Source of the DNA: Stieleria marina
GTDB lineage: Bacteria; Planctomycetota; Planctomycetia; Pirellulales; Pirellulaceae
Reading direction: 5' to 3'
NCBI GenBank assembly: GCA_007741555.1
Contig: CP036526.1
Location: 4,650,001-4,714,000 of the forward strand
DNA length: 64,000 nucleotides
In this document: positions 39,892 to 48,850 of the stretch, piece by piece
Numbering within the stretch: the stretch's first letter is position 1
How the letters are laid out: each line of letters opens with the position of its first letter
The notes under the pieces: model-generated
Seen by the model: only the letters and a program-made list of their open reading frames with translations
Databases searched by the model: none
Told to the model about the DNA's origin: nothing
Translations under genes and position numbers: made by a program

Positions 39892-42144
39892 TTGATTCGC
39901 CCGAAATCATCAGAAACCGATCCGACCGACGAGCCAACGACTGTCGAAGAGGCATCGGATCGACTCGCAGACGCCTGGAGCTGTGATTCGCTCCAAATCA
40001 CAGCGGCCCCGGACTTTGTCGGCAAACAGATAGGCCGCTATTCGATCAAGCGAATTGTCGGCAGCGGCGGACACGGCGTCGTTTACCTGGCCCATGACCA
40101 AACGCTTGACCGAGACGTTGCGTTAAAGATTCCCCGTCCAGAAGTTTTGCTCAACGATGACCGCAGACGTCGTTTCGATGACGAGGCGCGAACGGCGGCA
40201 AGACTGGACCATCCGGCAATCGTAAAGGTCTACGAAGCTGAACTCACCGGCGCAATCCCTTACATCGCATCCGCCTTCTGCACCGGTACAAGTCTAGCGA
40301 GATGGATCGGAGAACAAGGTAAACAATGCGATTGCCTAGACAGCGCCTTTTTCATGAATCAACTCGCACTGGCAGTCCAGTATGCACATGAACAAGGCGT
40401 CGTCCATCGAGACTTAAAACCTGGCAACGTCCTCTTAGCAACGAACGAAGAGGGCGACTTTGCGAAAGATTCACTTCGCTCTTTTGAACCAAGGCTAACT
40501 GATTTTGGACTCGCGCGGCTGGCCGAAAATTGCGTCGAGGACACTCGATCAAGCTTGGTCGTCGGAACCCCGCTGTACATGTCCCCCGAACAGGCCAGCG
40601 ATCAAAGGACTGATGTTGGTCCTGCCTCGGATATTTTTTCTTTGGGCGCCATTCTCTATCACTTGTTAACAGGAGCTCCGCCGTTTGAAGCTGAAACCTA
40701 TTTCGCGGTTCTGACACGAGTTCGTGAAGGAAAAGCCACTCCTATCGCAGACATTCGACCGGACGTAGATCGTGACCTAGCAACCATCTGCATGAAGTGC
40801 TTGCAAAACGATCCAAGGGATCGCTACGCGTCCTGCAAAGACCTAGCCGATGACTTGCATCGCTATGCCAACGGCGAAAGCATTCTTGCGCGACCATTAA
40901 ACGCTTGGCAGTCCGTTTTACGCTGGAGCCGGCAAAAGGCTCGTATTGGCGAAGCCACCGGGGCGATGATCTTGATCTCAATCACGCGTGCCGTGTTTGG
41001 CTTGATCAGCCTAGGGATGATCCACTTCGCAAGTGGCTTCAGTTTGACAGACACTGAGTTAAGCGAAGTGTTGCTCGCTCACGCAATGATTACAGCCCCC
41101 ACTGAAGCGTGGCTCATCTGGGTGTCTCGGATGAACTACAAACGCAAACTCCCAAACTATCTGTACTGGATCACATGGGTCTTTATTCTTGCGTGGGGTT
41201 TAACGGTGCTTTTGATCGGCGCGGGAGTGATCCAAGCACCGCTCTGGTACCAACGTTCTCCTGGCGCTCGCGCCATGGTGTTCTCAATCATTGGAATGCT
41301 ATTCGCAGCTCAGGCAGTTTGCTGGTATGTCGCCGACTGGAATCGTACGCAGGAATTTGCCAATCAACGCAGACATCAGGTCGGGGCTTCTTGGGGCAAG
41401 CTATCCAGCTTAGCTGCTGCCGTCGTCATCTTTTCGGCAACATTGATCTACAAGTACGCTGCTCCGACAGCGAAACACTTCGACGGGCCAACCAACGCGA
41501 TCTCGCTGGACGGCAAAAACGATTGCCTGACCATCCAGTCAGTAGGTTTCGGCGAATCAGAGCCGTTCACATTGGAAGCTTGGGTGCGTGCAGATGACTC
41601 GCGAAAAGCAATCGTTGTTCAGCACGGCCCAGTGGCAATTGGCACGGTCGCGACGTCAAACGGCAATCGCTTTCATATGGAGCTGGCCCAACCAAACGAT
41701 GAGATTCTGCTGTTGGATACCGTTGCGAACTTCAAAAACGGCCAATGGGTTCATCTGGCGATTACATACGACCAATCGTCGCTGGTTTGTTTCATAAATG
41801 GCGAACCTCAAACGATTGATATCAGCATTTACGAAGACACTGAATCGGGATCCGTCCGTCACGAAGATTCGTTGCCAACTCCGCTGAAGCTCCGCGATAT
41901 CTGGCCGGGTGCGATGACATTCATCGGAAGCAATCACGATTCAACGCAGCCCACAGGTTATTTCTTTGCCGGCCAAATCGGTGAAGTGCGGCTTTCACGC
42001 AGTGTGTTTTATCGAGAACCGTTTGTTCCCTCTCCGACACTGTCAAAAAACAAAGACACCGCGTTTTTGTTTCACCTGAACAATCAAAACGATTCGCATT
42101 TCATCGACGAAACGGGGCAGTTTATCGCAGAAGTAGAGCGATAG
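39892..42144 (+). CDS. Transmembrane serine/threonine kinase with LamG-like outer domain
   Basis: 750 residues from a TTG at 39892 with no clear ribosome site. Residues ~50-325 are a Hanks-type kinase: glycine loop VGSGGHGVVY, Lys79 (VALKI), HRDLKPGNV with catalytic Asp174, DFGLAR (Asp204) and GTPLYMSPEQ. Four hydrophobic helices follow (~357-380, 424-447, 462-482, 505-521). Residues ~535-735 form a concanavalin/LamG-like domain (ISLDGKNDCLTI, FTLEAWVRADD, WVHLAITYDQSS) that probably binds a polysaccharide outside the membrane. The layout suggests a receptor kinase sensing glycans. All kinase residues are present, so it should be active. Confidence 0.92.
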   Translation: MIRPKSSETDPTDEPTTVEEASDRLADAWSCDSLQITAAPDFVGKQIGRYSIKRIVGSGGHGVVYLAHDQTLDRDVALKIPRPEVLLNDDRRRRFDDEARTAARLDHPAIVKVYEAELTGAIPYIASAFCTGTSLARWIGEQGKQCDCLDSAFFMNQLALAVQYAHEQGVVHRDLKPGNVLLATNEEGDFAKDSLRSFEPRLTDFGLARLAENCVEDTRSSLVVGTPLYMSPEQASDQRTDVGPASDIFSLGAILYHLLTGAPPFEAETYFAVLTRVREGKATPIADIRPDVDRDLATICMKCLQNDPRDRYASCKDLADDLHRYANGESILARPLNAWQSVLRWSRQKARIGEATGAMILISITRAVFGLISLGMIHFASGFSLTDTELSEVLLAHAMITAPTEAWLIWVSRMNYKRKLPNYLYWITWVFILAWGLTVLLIGAGVIQAPLWYQRSPGARAMVFSIIGMLFAAQAVCWYVADWNRTQEFANQRRHQVGASWGKLSSLAAAVVIFSATLIYKYAAPTAKHFDGPTNAISLDGKNDCLTIQSVGFGESEPFTLEAWVRADDSRKAIVVQHGPVAIGTVATSNGNRFHMELAQPNDEILLLDTVANFKNGQWVHLAITYDQSSLVCFINGEPQTIDISIYEDTESGSVRHEDSLPTPLKLRDIWPGAMTFIGSNHDSTQPTGYFFAGQIGEVRLSRSVFYREPFVPSPTLSKNKDTAFLFHLNNQNDSHFIDETGQFIAEVER

Positions 42145-42266
42145 GCGCACCCTTTAGAAGTCGGCTGTTTCATTGACAGGTGTGGGTGGCCGATGTTTCT
42201 ATCAAGCGCTTCGCAAATCGAAATGACGAAACGTCATGATGACGATGCGCAAGCCATTATCCGCGG

Positions 42267-42845
42267 CTACCACTTCAAGAATCGCGTTAATAATTCCACC
42301 CCCGGCTGCGTTAAAAAGCTTTCCGGGTGAAACTGCCAACCTTCGACTTTAAACGACTTGTGTCGAACGCCCATGATCTGACGCACTCCGCCGGTGTCGG
42401 TCCAAGCTGTAACGACCAAATCGTCCGGCACCGAATCAGGCTGAATCACCAACGAGTGGTAACGTGTCGCGATGAATGGATTGGGCAGACCGGCGAAAAG
42501 CCCCTGGTCATCGTGAGTGATTTCGTCGGTCTTGCCGTGCATCAATTCAGGCGCGCGAACAATCTTACCGCCCATCGCTTGCCCAATCGATTGATGCCCA
42601 AGACACACTCCTAAAACGGGAATCCGACCACCGAAGTGCTTGACACAGTCGATGCTGACACCGGCTTCGGTTGGAGTACACGGGCCTGGCGAAACAAGAA
42701 TGCGTGACGGAGACAATTCGTCAATTTGGTCAATCGACAACTCGTCGTTGCGAAAGACTCGCACATCGACGTCGGGATCGATCTCGCCCAGCCGTTGGAC
42801 CAGGTTGTAGGTAAAGGAATCGTAGTTGTCGATCACGACGACCAT
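42267..42845 (-). CDS. Anthranilate / aminodeoxychorismate synthase glutamine amidotransferase subunit
   Basis: 192 residues, the length of TrpG/PabA. The class I glutaminase triad is present: Cys81 in GVCLGHQ, with His173 and Glu175 in WQFHPES. DNYDSFTYNLVQ and SPGPCTP are family hallmarks. It supplies ammonia from glutamine to the TrpE or PabB partner. The partner is not in the window, so tryptophan and folate (or tetrahydromethanopterin) pathways cannot be separated. It stands alone on the minus strand. Confidence 0.93.
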   Translation of the reverse strand: MVVVIDNYDSFTYNLVQRLGEIDPDVDVRVFRNDELSIDQIDELSPSRILVSPGPCTPTEAGVSIDCVKHFGGRIPVLGVCLGHQSIGQAMGGKIVRAPELMHGKTDEITHDDQGLFAGLPNPFIATRYHSLVIQPDSVPDDLVVTAWTDTGGVRQIMGVRHKSFKVEGWQFHPESFLTQPGVELLTRFLKW

Positions 42846-43271
42846 GGGACAATTCGCGTTGCTTGTGTCAATGGTAAATTAAGGCGAGAACAAAAAACAT
42901 ATTCTTTGTTTCCTCCCGCGTAAACGCTCTTTGGTTGCTGCTGGGCGCCTGCGTATAATGCGGTCGTGCAAGGCACAGGCGACGTTGCTTTGAAAGCACG
43001 CGTGACCTCTGTTTCGCATGTTTGTTTTGCAATCGTAGGATGCAATGCAATCTAATACACGATGCTGCAAAAACGAATCAGGGACACAAAAGGAATGCAG
43101 GTTCCTACAAAAGAATGTACCTTGATGGGGTTGGTTCTGGCAGGACGCTAGATTCACATCAGACGCCTGACTTTTTGTCAGCCGTTTGTCGCGAAAGACC
43201 GACCTGCTTTTCATCGAGCAGACGACGGATGGCTCGTTTGATTTTATTTTTTTCTCCAGTCGGATATTGCT
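42846..43271. other. Divergent intergenic region between the TrpG/PabA gene and the DUF2617 gene
   Basis: 426 bp, relatively AT-rich. It must contain promoters for both sides. Several short frames on the minus strand lack ribosome sites and recognisable products. No trp leader peptide with tandem Trp codons or other RNA element was seen. Confidence 0.45.
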
Positions 43272-43850
43272 GTGCTTTCGGTTCGCCCCAAAGTCGCCGA
43301 GTTAGCGTTTCACGTTTTCTCTCGAACACTTCACCCGGAGTTGTACACGGTTCACAAAACACGGCGAATTGAGCGAACCGATTACCAGGCCAGGATCGAC
43401 ATCACCAATTGTGGCCACGTGATCACATGGAATGGCAGAGCCAACCCAACATCCGACGGTGAAAAACCTGCGTCGGTGACCGTTTGCGAAGTCGCGACCA
43501 GCGCCCACCAACCGTTGCCCAAAAAACGCTGCTTGCTCAGCCATTGCCTGAAAGGCAGCCGCACGGAAAAATCGCAATGCTACGGCGGCATCGAATACCG
43601 AACGCATTTCCAGTTGGAATCGGTTCAGCCCGATATGTTCTGGATGGTTCAGCAGCAACTGGGCAAGCAGCCTACCGAAGGCTTGCTACATAACTTTGAT
43701 GCCAGTGGTCGCATGGCTCTAGGTGCACTTAGCTTTGTCAGCATCGAACTTCGTCAACGATCGATGCGGATCCAAGCGATCCACACGTTTCCCGACGACT
43801 ATGCGATCGTCAAAGTCGAATCGCTGTTCTCACTGCCCACTAAAGCGTGA
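43272..43850 (+). CDS. DUF2617-like protein of unknown function
   Basis: 192 residues from a GTG. The pattern RTLHPELYTVHKTRRIERTDYQARIDITNCGHVITW and a C-terminal TFPDDYAIVKVESLF resemble the DUF2617 family found in actinobacteria and planctomycetes. No catalytic motif is evident. Its stop overlaps the start of the HisA-like gene by 4 bp (GTGA), so the two are translated together, which suggests a joint function. The family call rests on general resemblance. Confidence 0.65.
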   Translation: MLSVRPKVAELAFHVFSRTLHPELYTVHKTRRIERTDYQARIDITNCGHVITWNGRANPTSDGEKPASVTVCEVATSAHQPLPKKRCLLSHCLKGSRTEKSQCYGGIEYRTHFQLESVQPDMFWMVQQQLGKQPTEGLLHNFDASGRMALGALSFVSIELRQRSMRIQAIHTFPDDYAIVKVESLFSLPTKA

Positions 43851-44620
43851 CACAGGCAACCGACCACCAATTAAATCGATTCGCCCCCGTCATCGATCGC
43901 TTGGTGGGTGTCATCGACTTCAAAGGCGACCGAGCAGTCCACGCGGTCGCCGGCCAACGAGACCAATACCGAGGTGTCGTGCTGGGCAACCAAGTTCCCT
44001 GCGACGATCCAGTGGATCTCGCCAACTACTATTTCGGACTTGGTATTCGGCGACTCTATATCGCCGACTTAGATGGCATCGTTCATGGCAACGTGCAAGC
44101 CAAGACGCTCCATCGCTTACTATCCAGCGGGCCTGACTGGGACGCCGTCTTACTGGATTTTGGCTTTCAGGCTGACCGGCACCGATCGGTTGCCGAACAT
44201 CTCCAGGCAGGCAATCCGAATTTGCACTGCGTCGTGGCGACCGAAGCGGCACCCGACACGTCGGAACTGAACGCACTGACGCAGATTTTCGGTCGCAAAC
44301 GAACCGTGCTTGGAATGGACTACCGCGGCGGTGAATTTGTCAGTCGCAGCCGAGCCAGTTCTACGCAGTGGATTTCGACTGCCAAACAGGAAGGCGTCGG
44401 ATCTGTCATCTCGCTGGACGTGGCAACCGTCGGAACCGAAGACGCCAGCCGTTCGCTCGCGTGCTGCCGCCAGACCAACTCTGCGTTGCCCGATTGCACG
44501 GCATACGGCGGCGGTGGAATTGCGTCGTGCAACGACGTCCAAGCGTTTCTGGATGCGGGCTGCGACTACTGTTTGGCTGCCACCTGCCTGCTTTCGATTG
44601 AGAAACAGCCCGAAAATTAG
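43847..44620 (+). CDS. HisA/HisF-related TIM-barrel protein
   Basis: 257 residues beginning at GTG 43847 within the stop of the preceding gene. The N-terminus VIDFKGDRAVHAVAGQRDQY matches the HisA pattern (D-x-K-G-G-x-V), and YIADLDGI corresponds to the second catalytic Asp region. A phosphate-binding loop AYGGGGIAS lies near the C-terminus. It is shorter and more divergent than true HisA and is not next to other his genes. A paralogue in a cofactor pathway, such as the HisA-like proteins encoded with tetrahydromethanopterin genes in planctomycetes, is a reasonable alternative. Confidence 0.75.
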   Translation: MTQATDHQLNRFAPVIDRLVGVIDFKGDRAVHAVAGQRDQYRGVVLGNQVPCDDPVDLANYYFGLGIRRLYIADLDGIVHGNVQAKTLHRLLSSGPDWDAVLLDFGFQADRHRSVAEHLQAGNPNLHCVVATEAAPDTSELNALTQIFGRKRTVLGMDYRGGEFVSRSRASSTQWISTAKQEGVGSVISLDVATVGTEDASRSLACCRQTNSALPDCTAYGGGGIASCNDVQAFLDAGCDYCLAATCLLSIEKQPEN

Positions 44621-44674
44621 CCTCCGTTTCATCAGGACCACCACTGCGTGCGGCACCTAAGGCACAACGCACGA

Positions 44675-45823
44675 CTAACGCAATTTAGAAATTCCAGCGT
44701 TTGGCTGAATGGTGCGCCAGATGCGTTTTAGAGATTCTTTCATCGGGGCTTTTTTGATCGCCGTGATGGCTGCGGTTTCAACACTTCGCCAGCGGCGGTA
44801 CAGCGACGATCGCGAAACGCATCCAAATGCGACTTCGCCCGTTTGATCAGTTTGCTTCAACTTGTACGGCTGCTCGCCATACCCCATGTCGATGCAGTGG
44901 ATTCCGTAGTCGGATGCCTGCGCGGTGATCCCTGTGAACAAAGCCGTGCCCGGTGAATAGCGTCCGTAAGCCGGGTCGTAGGCCGGAAACCAATAGTGAA
45001 GCAGACCATTTTCTAAGATGCCGTAGTGAGCAGCAACAATGCTGTCACCGGCTCGCAACACCGACAACATTCCGCGGGCGTCACCGGGGACGTCTGATTG
45101 CCCGTCGCCGTTGAATAGTTCCATCAACAACCCGCGTGTCCAATCGGGCGTGAACAAATCCAAGATATCGGTACGTTGGTATTGCTCGCGTTTCCAGCGA
45201 ATCGTGTGCTCCAACAACGATGGATCGCGACAATCAATCTCCAATTCGACGGGACCGATCTCGCGGCCCATCTTGCGTGTCTTTTGTGGCTGTCGCCCAA
45301 CCGTCTTATGTTCTCTGCCCAATTTTTTCAAGAACGCCCGCGAGTCGTTCCCAAGTTCAGCACGAAACGATTGAATCGTGCCGATGTAGTTTTGACGGCC
45401 GAGCTCAGACAAGTCGGCTCCCATCATCGCGTGAAAATCAAAGGCTTTGACTCCGATCTGCTCCAGCAACCAAATCCAATCAACGTGCTTGTCAGATCGC
45501 GCGATGATGTTGTGGGCGTCATTGAAACAGCGACCAGCTGGAAATGCTACATTTCCGATTCGATGGAACGGCAGAAAGCCAATCGTTCGGTTCGCTGCTT
45601 GAATGACAGCAACATCGACATCTTGGCGAACTCGGTGAACGGCTGCGTTGAAGCGAGCCGAAAAGAACGGTGTCGCAAACTCCGGCCGCGTCGCTCGGAT
45701 CTGTTCCCACAGCACCAGGTCGTCATGGGTAAGGTCATCAAACGCGACAACTTTCACTCGATCGGGGCTCACAGGACGCTCGGAAATTCTGTCAATCTGC
45801 GTGTCTCGATTCCCCGCCGTCAT
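44675..45823 (-). CDS. GNAT-like acyltransferase of the BioF2/FemAB-CelD type
   Basis: 382 residues from the ATG at 45823, which has GAGG upstream. The frame extends to a TTG at 45958. It has an N-terminal region with GFLPFHRIGNVAFPAGRCFNDAHN and a C-terminal GNAT half with ARGMLSVLRAGDSIVAAHYGI and HYWFPAYDPAYGRYSPGTALF. This pattern is typical of acetyltransferases linked to exopolysaccharide or cellulose synthesis (Acetyltransf_6). It could acylate a cell-surface sugar or peptide. It stands alone and converges on the HisA-like gene. Confidence 0.8.
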   Translation of the reverse strand: MTAGNRDTQIDRISERPVSPDRVKVVAFDDLTHDDLVLWEQIRATRPEFATPFFSARFNAAVHRVRQDVDVAVIQAANRTIGFLPFHRIGNVAFPAGRCFNDAHNIIARSDKHVDWIWLLEQIGVKAFDFHAMMGADLSELGRQNYIGTIQSFRAELGNDSRAFLKKLGREHKTVGRQPQKTRKMGREIGPVELEIDCRDPSLLEHTIRWKREQYQRTDILDLFTPDWTRGLLMELFNGDGQSDVPGDARGMLSVLRAGDSIVAAHYGILENGLLHYWFPAYDPAYGRYSPGTALFTGITAQASDYGIHCIDMGYGEQPYKLKQTDQTGEVAFGCVSRSSLYRRWRSVETAAITAIKKAPMKESLKRIWRTIQPNAGISKLR

Positions 45824-46505
45824 TGCGACCTCGGGCGGATTGGCGTCACAGGGATCTTGTAAATTGGACGCTTGCACGTTCACTGGCAAAAAATCAGAGG
45901 AAGCATTTGCATGGGGCCGACAATTGCAAACCAGCGGCATCATGCCGCTTTTGACCAACCGTCTTCAAAGCCTCAATCCTGTCAGGGACTAATCGCACCA
46001 TGGACGCGATCGAAAAAGTCCGTTCGCGGTGACTCAAATCCCTTCTTATAGCCTACTTAATGCGGCAAAAACATGCTGCCGCTAAACCCTTGTTCCGGCG
46101 TTTTTACGCGGCGATGCCGGCACAACAACGGCGAGCTACCTAACCAGTACAATCCCAACGCCAATTCGAGCCATACCGCACATAGCGATGTTCCCAAAAT
46201 GTCGGCCCTTAAGGACTGGGTTTGGGGCAGCATCCCACCCTGTGCCCTCCAGGGTGCTTTCTCAATTCCGTAGACTGGTGAGCCGTGTCAGCATGTGCCC
46301 CGGGCAAATTCTTCCTTCCATTCCAGCTACTCGCCGTAAATGAGCGTCGTGCGTAAACTGCTTGATCCGGCCCGACGCCAATTGATCCGGCCCGACGCCA
46401 AGTTCCATGCCACCGAATACTGAGGCTGAAACATTGTGGCGAACCCCGATCAGTTCGAACCGCCCCCCCTGCTGAGCTTGTCTTTCTCCCACAGTTACCT
46501 GCCCG
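45824..46505. other. Long intergenic region upstream of sufU
   Basis: 682 bp between divergent genes. It contains a perfect 20-bp tandem duplication at 46362-46381 and 46382-46401 (unit begins TTGATCCGGCCC). The minus-strand frame across 46209-46769 runs antisense to the real sufU gene and has no family resemblance, so it is not called. Promoters for both genes are expected here. Confidence 0.55.
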
Positions 46506-47012
46506 ATGCCACACCGACCAAGCTCCGACAAAGGCCCCCCAGGCGACGAAACGGAATCCCACGAAGTGACACTTCAATCCCAATACGATGAACATGTCCT
46601 GGACCACTACCAGGATCCCTATCATCGGGAAGACATCGAACAGCCGACCCATGCCGCGGAAGGCGAAAACCAACTGTGTGGCGATTCGCTTCGCATCGAA
46701 TTGCAGTTGGGTCCAGACGCCGATGTGGTGGAAGCGGGATTCGATGGAGACGGCTGTGTGATCAGCCAAGCTTCGGCGTCGATGCTGATGGAGCGAATCG
46801 AAGGTATGTCGGCCAGCGAGATCGCTGATTTCACGGCCGGTGACATGCTGGCCCTATTCGGTCCATCATTGATGCCGAACCGCCAACGATGCTGCCTGCT
46901 GCCTTGGCGAGTGCTTCAGACAGCCAGACAGACGCCGCTAGGCGAAGGCGAGCCCGATGACGAAGCCGACGGACAGAACTTCGGTGGCCCCAGTTTGAGT
47001 GAAGAGTGCTGA
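46506..47012 (+). CDS. sufU: SufU-type iron-sulfur cluster scaffold / sulfur-transfer protein
   Basis: 168 residues. The IscU/SufU fold is clear: YDEHVLDHYQDP, NQLCGDS (Cys58, Asp60), DGDGCVISQASASML (Cys84) and RQRCCLLPW (Cys129/Cys130). These cysteines and Asp60 are the zinc or cluster ligands. SufU takes sulfur from SufS for Fe-S assembly in the cytosol. It lies 29 bp before the SufE-SufS fusion gene on the same strand, clearly one operon. The N-terminal 20 residues are extra and Pro/Asp-rich, so the start may be slightly downstream. Confidence 0.92.
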   Translation: MPHRPSSDKGPPGDETESHEVTLQSQYDEHVLDHYQDPYHREDIEQPTHAAEGENQLCGDSLRIELQLGPDADVVEAGFDGDGCVISQASASMLMERIEGMSASEIADFTAGDMLALFGPSLMPNRQRCCLLPWRVLQTARQTPLGEGEPDDEADGQNFGGPSLSEEC

Positions 47013-47041
47013 GCTTCGAGACAGTTTTTTTAATTTAGTGG

Positions 47042-48760
47042 ATGGTGCAAAGGATAATTTTTGTGAGCGTTGTTGAGGATCTTATCGAAGAGTTTGCTGA
47101 ACTGGACGAGCGTGAAGCAAACCAATTGCTGGACGAACTGGGGCGAGAATTGCCCAAGCTTGACGATGCGCTCTACAGCAAAGAGAACTTGGTTGCTGGT
47201 TGCCAAAGTCGCGTTTGGATCGTGCAATCGTTTGACGAAAATGCTCCGCATCCCTTGCAGATTCAAGCAGACAGCGACGCCATCGTGGTGAAAGGCTTGG
47301 TCTATCTGTTGCTGCAGATCTACCGTGGCAAAACGGCTGATGAAATTTTGGCCGTCGACTATGTGGAGATTTTCGACCGACTGCAGCTGTCGCGTTTGAT
47401 CACTCCGCAGCGCAAGAACGGTTTGTTCTCGATGGTCAATACAATCCGCGATCACGCGGCCAAACAACTGGGACAAACATCCGCACCGGTGATTTCGCCC
47501 ACCGTCGACTTAGACGCGGGACGTCCGGCCATTCGTCTCAGCATTGATGGTGTTGCGTCCCATTTCCCGATTCTAAACCGGCCACTGCCAAACGGGAAAC
47601 GGACTATTTTTCTAGACAGCGGCGCCTCAGCTCAAAAGCCAAAAGTGGTCATCGACAAAGAACGCGAGGTGCAAGAAGAGTACTACGCCAATGCGTTTCG
47701 AGGGCGATACTACTTTGGACAGCGAATCGATGACGCTATTGAATCGACACGGCAAGCTACCGCGAATCTGGTGGGAGCAGGCCGACCCGATGAAATTGTA
47801 TTTACTGCCGGTACCACGATGTCCATCAACATGGTCGCATCGGCGTACGGCGACAAGAATGTGCGACCTGGTGACGAAATCGTCATCACTGAGCTAGAAC
47901 ACCACGCTAATTTTGTTCCCTGGCAAGCGCTCGCTAAACGTCGTGGTGCCAAACTGCGAATCTTACCGATAACCAATGATGGACTGCTCAGCAATGAAGC
48001 AATCGAATCGACAATCAACGAAAAGACGGCGATCGTTGCAGTAACCAGCATGTCCAACGTGCTGGGGACGTTGCCGCCCATCGAAAAGATCACACACTTG
48101 GCGCACCAGTGCGGCGCAGTGGTGTTGGTTGATGCGGCGCAAAGTATTCCGCATCAACGTATCGATGTAGTAAAGTCAGAGATTGATTTCCTGACATTCT
48201 CCGGTCACAAACTGTATGGCCCAACCGGCGTGGGCGTGTTGTACGGACGCTACGATTTATTGACCGAGATGGATCCGTTCATGTACGGCGGACACATGAT
48301 TTCGCAAGTCGGTCGCGAAGAATCGAATTGGGCATTGCCACCGGCAAAGTTTGAAGCAGGCACGATGCCGATCGTACAAATCGTCTCACTGGGAGCAGCG
48401 ATCGAATTTGTAAACGCGGTCGGGCTTGATGTCATCGGCAAACACGAACACAGCTTGCTGCAACTCGCACATCAACGTTTAACAGAAATTGATGGGCTAA
48501 CCATCTACGGCCCCCAGCCCGACAATAAGGGTTCCATCGTTAGCTTTTCGATCCAAGGCGTTTCATCGGAAGACTTGGCGATCCGACTGGACGAAGCCGG
48601 CATCTTTACTCGGCACGGCCACCACTGTGCGATGGTTTTACACGAACGTTTGGGGGTTCCCGCGACCACACGCGCGTCAATCGGAATGTACAACACCACC
48701 GAGGACATCGACGAACTGGCTCGCACGGTCAAGAGTGCCGTCAAGCAACTTCGCGTTTAG
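47042..48760 (+). CDS. SufE-SufS fusion: cysteine desulfurase with its own sulfur acceptor
   Basis: 572 residues. Residues ~10-140 are a SufE domain with the sulfur acceptor Cys54 in NLVAGCQSRVW. Residues ~165-572 are a group II cysteine desulfurase: FLDSGASAQKP, the ELEHHANFVPW loop, SGHKLYGPTGVG with the PLP lysine Lys390, and RHGHHCA with the persulfide Cys529. The desulfurase frees sulfur from cysteine and can hand it to Cys54 in the same chain. The start is ATG 47042; a GTG at 47063 with AAAGGA before it is also possible. SufU precedes it in the operon, while sufBCD are not in the window. Confidence 0.95.
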   Translation: MVQRIIFVSVVEDLIEEFAELDEREANQLLDELGRELPKLDDALYSKENLVAGCQSRVWIVQSFDENAPHPLQIQADSDAIVVKGLVYLLLQIYRGKTADEILAVDYVEIFDRLQLSRLITPQRKNGLFSMVNTIRDHAAKQLGQTSAPVISPTVDLDAGRPAIRLSIDGVASHFPILNRPLPNGKRTIFLDSGASAQKPKVVIDKEREVQEEYYANAFRGRYYFGQRIDDAIESTRQATANLVGAGRPDEIVFTAGTTMSINMVASAYGDKNVRPGDEIVITELEHHANFVPWQALAKRRGAKLRILPITNDGLLSNEAIESTINEKTAIVAVTSMSNVLGTLPPIEKITHLAHQCGAVVLVDAAQSIPHQRIDVVKSEIDFLTFSGHKLYGPTGVGVLYGRYDLLTEMDPFMYGGHMISQVGREESNWALPPAKFEAGTMPIVQIVSLGAAIEFVNAVGLDVIGKHEHSLLQLAHQRLTEIDGLTIYGPQPDNKGSIVSFSIQGVSSEDLAIRLDEAGIFTRHGHHCAMVLHERLGVPATTRASIGMYNTTEDIDELARTVKSAVKQLRV

Positions 48761-48850
48761 TGGCCTACCTCCCACCACCAATGGATCGCAAATTTCCGCC
48801 GCGACAGATTACAGTCGCGCGTTGAACGATCTGCAGGCCTCTTTCTGGTA

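Noticed and set aside
46209-46769. 186-codon minus-strand frame
   Set aside because: It runs antisense through sufU and across a tandem duplication and shows no family motif.
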